From assembly GCA_946811695.1 (NCBI GenBank), contig OX328125.1, positions 105,550,876 through 105,614,875 of the forward strand: DNA of 64,000 bases, read 5' to 3'. This DNA is from Gonocerus acuteangulatus. Taxonomy: Eukaryota > Arthropoda > Insecta > Hemiptera > Coreidae. Each line of letters opens with the position of its first letter. The first letter of the stretch is position 1. The position numbers and the translations under genes were made by a program. Below are positions 60,603-64,000 of this stretch, one piece after another. The notes beneath the pieces were generated by a model that did not search any database, was not told the DNA's origin, and saw only the letters and a list, made by a program, of their open reading frames with translations.

Positions 60603-61145
60603 TCACTCACTCACACACTCACTGTTTGGCGCTACATTCCTTGTAGGACCTGGGCCTCTGCCACCATCCTGCTCCACTCCACGCGGTTTGCTCCTAGGTT
60701 CCTCCAATTTCGGATCCCTAGCATCCTCCTCCAGGTCATCAAGCCACCTCCGTCTTGGTCGGCCTCTCTTTCTTTTGCCCCCAGGTGCACCATTCAGCAT
60801 CAATTTAGCTAGCCTACAGGGTTCCATCCTTTCCACGTGCCCTAACCACCGTAGCCTACCTTTCTTGATGGCATAGAGGATGTCAGGCTCGCCATACATT
60901 TCTGTAAGTTCGGCATTGCTCCTGATCCTCCACCTGTGCTGCTCTCTTACGGCTCCAAAAATCTTCCTCAGGACTCTCCTTTTCCAGACCAGTAGACCTC
61001 TCCTCATTTCTATGGTCAGAGTCCACGTTTCGCTGCCGTACACAACAACTGGTCTAAGCACAGTTTTGTATAATAAAATTTTTGCTTTCCTGGAGAGACT
61101 TATGTATCGGAGAGCTTTTTGCAATCTAACACTACCAACAGTTTA
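60603..61145 (-). pseudogene. 5'-truncated LINE, reverse transcriptase C-terminal region
   Basis: A 173-codon open minus-strand frame. It reads LYKTVLRPVVVYGSETWTLT, LLVWKRRVLRKIFGAV, RIRSNAELTEMYGEPDI, KKGRLRWLGHVERM and RGRPRRRWLDDLEEDARD. These are the conserved thumb and post-RT motifs (YGSETW, RLRWLGHV.RM, RGRP..RW.DD) of the RTE-like LINEs common in arthropods; the exact clade is uncertain. The frame runs into a (GTGA)n-type tail at about 60,600-60,622, the typical 3' end of these elements. The catalytic RT core is absent and the copy is 5'-truncated near 61,145. Confidence 0.85.
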
Positions 61146-62120
61146 ATCTAACACACCTAAATCTAGCTAAACCTAACTCAAGACCTTCAGACATGGAAAA
61201 ACCAAGTTATGAAGATTATAAAATACCATTATTTCTTAAAATAAGGTTTTCTTTGTTATTTTTTTTTTAAATTTTAGGGGTCTAGGCAAACATTCCTCTC
61301 TTGAAGTCTATAATCCTGTACTGAATAACATTATAATATCAAGAAATTAGAGTCTTTAGGAAGAGTGTAACACAACGCTGAGTTTAACTATTATAGGTTC
61401 AAATTTAAAGTCAAACGTTCATAAAGAATTTAACGAACTAAACTGAAAGAGCTACAGAAGCTGAAGATCAGAAGTAATAATGAAGAATATTTAATATTCA
61501 TTCATTTTTACAAGCCCTTGTAGTATTCTTGAACATTTACTGATTATTATAGTTTATTTCTAACTATCTTTTTAAATTTATGAGATCTAAAGATAAACGC
61601 AGATTTTTTCCCGAAAAATATCCTCATCTCAAAAAGTAAATGCTTAAAATTGTTTAGGTTTAAATAAATAAAATATTACAGTTTTTAAATCTGTATTTTA
61701 AAAACAAAAAAAGAACAATATAAAACTTTTGAATTTCGAGTGATCTACGTACCGGGGATAGTATAGGATAAACGTTAATTGTTAAAAGGCCTTATGTCCC
61801 ATTATTATTAATTAAGAAACATATTAATTCACAAACTATTGGTAAGATTTTTAAATATCCTTAAGCTAAAACTGATTTTCACTAATATTTTTTTTTAAAA
61901 TGGGCATAGGCTGATTTTTTTTAAAAGTAGAAAATTTACCCATTCTTTCAAAAAATGTGTAAAAGACACTTTAATTTTTCCAGAATTCCTGTAAATTAAC
62001 TTTCCACATTTTAGCAAATTTAATGCGTTAATGTTATTTTATTGTATAGAGATACATTGGATAGTTTCATTTGTGATATTTACTGGAACGAAATCATTTT
62101 AAAATTGTCGTCTCTTGGCT
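61146..62120. other. AT-rich non-coding sequence
   Basis: Nothing recognised. Confidence 0.5.
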
Positions 62121-62441
62121 CTAAAATTGTCCACTGTATACATTTTTTATTGAACATAATGTTTTTGATGGCATAACAACATGCTGAGCGTCGGAAGACG
62201 GCCAGGGTGAACCTCGCTGAGCTATAGGAATTTTGTTGAATAAAAAATATTTACGAAGCAGGCGTTTTGGCCATTTTGTTCCTCCTAAGATAATTTTACT
62301 ATACCCTGAATTAAATAAGGAGAAAGGTGGCACATTGAAATTCTCCAGTAAATGAGGATGTAATGTAAAAACCAAAACACCCATCCAATGCAGATTCTTG
62401 TAAAATAATTTACCCATAATCTTCCATTGGTTGTAAGTCAA
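62121..62441 (-). CDS. Unrecognised 106-codon open frame
   Basis: The peptide is mixed and protein-like (MTYNQWKIMGKLFYKNLHWM, GVLVFTLHPHLLENFNVPPF, GGTKWPKRLLRKYF). I know no family with this pattern. It could be an eroded mobile-element frame or chance. No splice partners are identified. Confidence 0.2.
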   Translation of the reverse strand: MTYNQWKIMGKLFYKNLHWMGVLVFTLHPHLLENFNVPPFSLFNSGYSKIILGGTKWPKRLLRKYFLFNKIPIAQRGSPWPSSDAQHVVMPSKTLCSIKNVYSGQF

Positions 62442-63424
62442 TTGCTGCTTGTAGGGGACTTCAATAGCCGAGCGTAGCAGTGGAGAGGGAGGGTAGTAGG
62501 GCTGGCGTATTTCGTCAGAGAGATGGAACGGATGGATTCGCCACCCCTTTACTCAGCTCCTCCGTTAAGTAACTTGGTTTTCTTAGCGGTGGACCGTCGT
62601 TCTGTGATTCCTGTTGAGTCACAACCGCCTCCTACCTTCGCCCCACTTACATACCGCTCAGAACGTTGCCAAACTCCTAGTCCAACGGCTCAAAGGGCGA
62701 ATCGGAGCACCGTATTAAGTTCAGGATCCTCAAAATTGAGCGAATGCTCAAGGTGTATCTCTTATTAAATGTTGAATTAAAACATATTGGGTCTCAATTA
62801 CTATTCTTCGGAGGACGAGAGCAGAGGTGGTTCTAGCCCGGCACAGAATAGGTCACAGTAGATTGATCAAACTCTATCTGACGTCGATAAAAATAAAAAA
62901 AAAAAAAAAAAAAAAAAAAAAGCGACGAGAACTAAGGTAATCCTGCCATTATTAAGATGTCTTTACTCAAAGGAGCTTCAACAAGAGGGTGGATGAAGTC
63001 TCTATTTGAGATCATCGGTCATTTCCGACAAGATATTGGCGAAGATTAAAACGTTATATGTCCTTTTATCACACAAACTATGACTGTCTTTCCAAATAAC
63101 CGGATGTAAAAATCAAACTACAATCTGGTTATGTGCAACAATATGATAAAATAATAACTAAAAAAGAACCATTAATTGATAAAATAAAGGCTAATTAATT
63201 TAATTGTTAAAAATATGGACTTTGAGAAAACGAACAAAATGTAATATCCAATCAAAATTTGAGCGTAAGTCATACTTATCTTGAATTTTGATAAGATTTT
63301 GGGGCGTAATAATTGATCTTTAATTTTAACTCCATTTGAAGAAATCAGATCAAAAGAGTTTTTGTAATACAGAAATGGCGCTGTAGAGTAAATATTCAAA
63401 TAATTTAAAAAATAAGATAATTAT
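62442..63424. other. GC-richer patch, then AT-rich sequence
   Basis: The patch 62,450-62,850 starts TGTAGGGGACTTCAATAGCC and ends CCCGGCACA, which resembles an LTR outline. No target duplication, primer site or gag/pol is seen. An A-run covers about 62,887-62,921. An open plus-strand frame at 62,523-62,768 is Pro/Ser-rich and unrecognised. Confidence 0.3.
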
Positions 63425-63670
63425 ATATATTTGTCTGTTCGTGCCGTAGCTGCCTAAAAAATAGCCCGATTTTGATGAAATTTTGTTAAAAAATCTTTCG
63501 TCTAATTTGAAAGGTCAAGTTCTTTAACCAGCAGAATCCGTCCACCGGAAGATGGTTTTTGAAGCGAAATTCGCGCAGAAAAATCTTAACGCTGACGTTT
63601 TGGAGTTTACATGCTTACAGGTACTCGTTTTATAGGTTTCTTACGTATAAAAACGAATGAAACCACTTTT
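63425..63670 (-). repeat. Dispersed repeat family A, copy 2
   Basis: The reverse complement of this segment aligns with 11,320-11,570 (blocks listed there). The outer end toward 63,425 carries ACGAACAGACAAAT, matching GCGAACAGACAAACATCC of copy 1. Confidence 0.65.
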
Positions 63671-64000
63671 AAAGCGATATCTGCAACCGTTTTCGAGAAA
63701 CATTGAGGCAACTTCTTTTCCAATGGAATTTTCGTGGTAAGTGGAAGGTGACCATTCGAAAGCTGACTAAATTCCCTACAAAAAAGGTTTAGATGTAGTT
63801 TTCGATGGGGCAATGTCAGTCCTAGAAATAAGTGCTGTAAACCTGATAATTAGCGGTAATACGTCTTACAAATCTCCATTAATCTATAATAAAATAATGA
63901 TTATCCGACTGAAAATCGTTTAAAACTGTCAATATCAGTTCATTGGCTTCAAAAACCCCGTATGTCCTGAGAATAGGGAATACTGCCCCTAAAACTATGA
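63671..64000. other. Non-coding window edge
   Basis: Nothing recognised. The minus-strand frame at 63,607-63,813 overlaps repeat A and is not called. Confidence 0.4.

Noticed and set aside
60540..61146. Plus-strand frames of 60-90 codons
   Set aside because: They are shadows of the minus-strand LINE frame.
62450..62850. Solo LTR (TGTAGGGG...GGCACA)
   Set aside because: No target duplication, primer site or polypurine tract was found; the outline alone is too weak.

Overview
The window looks like nuclear DNA from an animal, most likely an arthropod. The base composition is strongly AT-rich, with many long (AT)n runs. Candidate exons carry GT-AG splice signals, and the repeats are typical of metazoan genomes: Jockey-type and other LINE remnants, tRNA- and 5S-rRNA-derived SINEs, and decayed Merlin-, pogo-, hAT- and PIF/Harbinger-like DNA transposons. 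I see no operons, bacterial genes or CRISPR. I cannot name the species.

Protein-coding content is sparse. The best candidate is a minus-strand gene. Its first coding exon is at 35,421-35,565 (good Kozak context, PLDLS motif, two VKxE motifs), a second exon is at 3,459-3,590 with perfect splice sites and matching phase, and a tentative last exon is at 2,127-2,257. If these belong together, intron 1 is about 32 kb and hosts most of the mobile elements of the left half. Possible plus-strand exons lie at 12,846-12,919, 13,035-13,094 and 17,841-17,896, and another minus-strand one at 33,737-33,804. All of these are unproven.

Layout: 1-5.2 kb holds the 3' part of the candidate gene. 5.2-6.0 kb is an internally deleted Merlin/IS1595-like transposon. 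6-19.8 kb is mostly AT-rich sequence with a MITE and diverged dispersed repeats. 19.9-20.8 kb has a SINE with a perfect target-site duplication (TSD) next to a frameshifted Jockey fragment. 20.8-35 kb is AT-rich with microsatellites, GC-richer islands and a foldback element. 35.4-36.0 kb is the first exon and its presumed promoter. 36-45 kb is dense in mobile elements: two hAT-like elements, four SINE-type copies or fragments, an internally deleted pogo-like element, a 3 x 149 bp tandem repeat and a 913 bp element with 190 bp terminal inverted repeats (TIRs). 45-52 kb holds two inverted copies of an unidentified composite repeat that includes the C-terminal end of a LINE. 52.0-57.5 kb is one uninterrupted satellite array of about 158 copies of a 35 bp unit. 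57.5-64 kb is AT-rich with one more LINE fragment.

The most interesting signals are four. The 35 bp satellite carries a Pho/YY1-type core in nearly every unit and shows a 350 bp higher-order repeat at its right end. Tail modules are shared between SINEs with different heads (5S rRNA and tRNA), and the tail stem-loop has compensatory base changes. A composite repeat of unknown type occurs as an inverted pair. Several transposons have lost their catalytic core but keep TIRs and terminal coding pieces.
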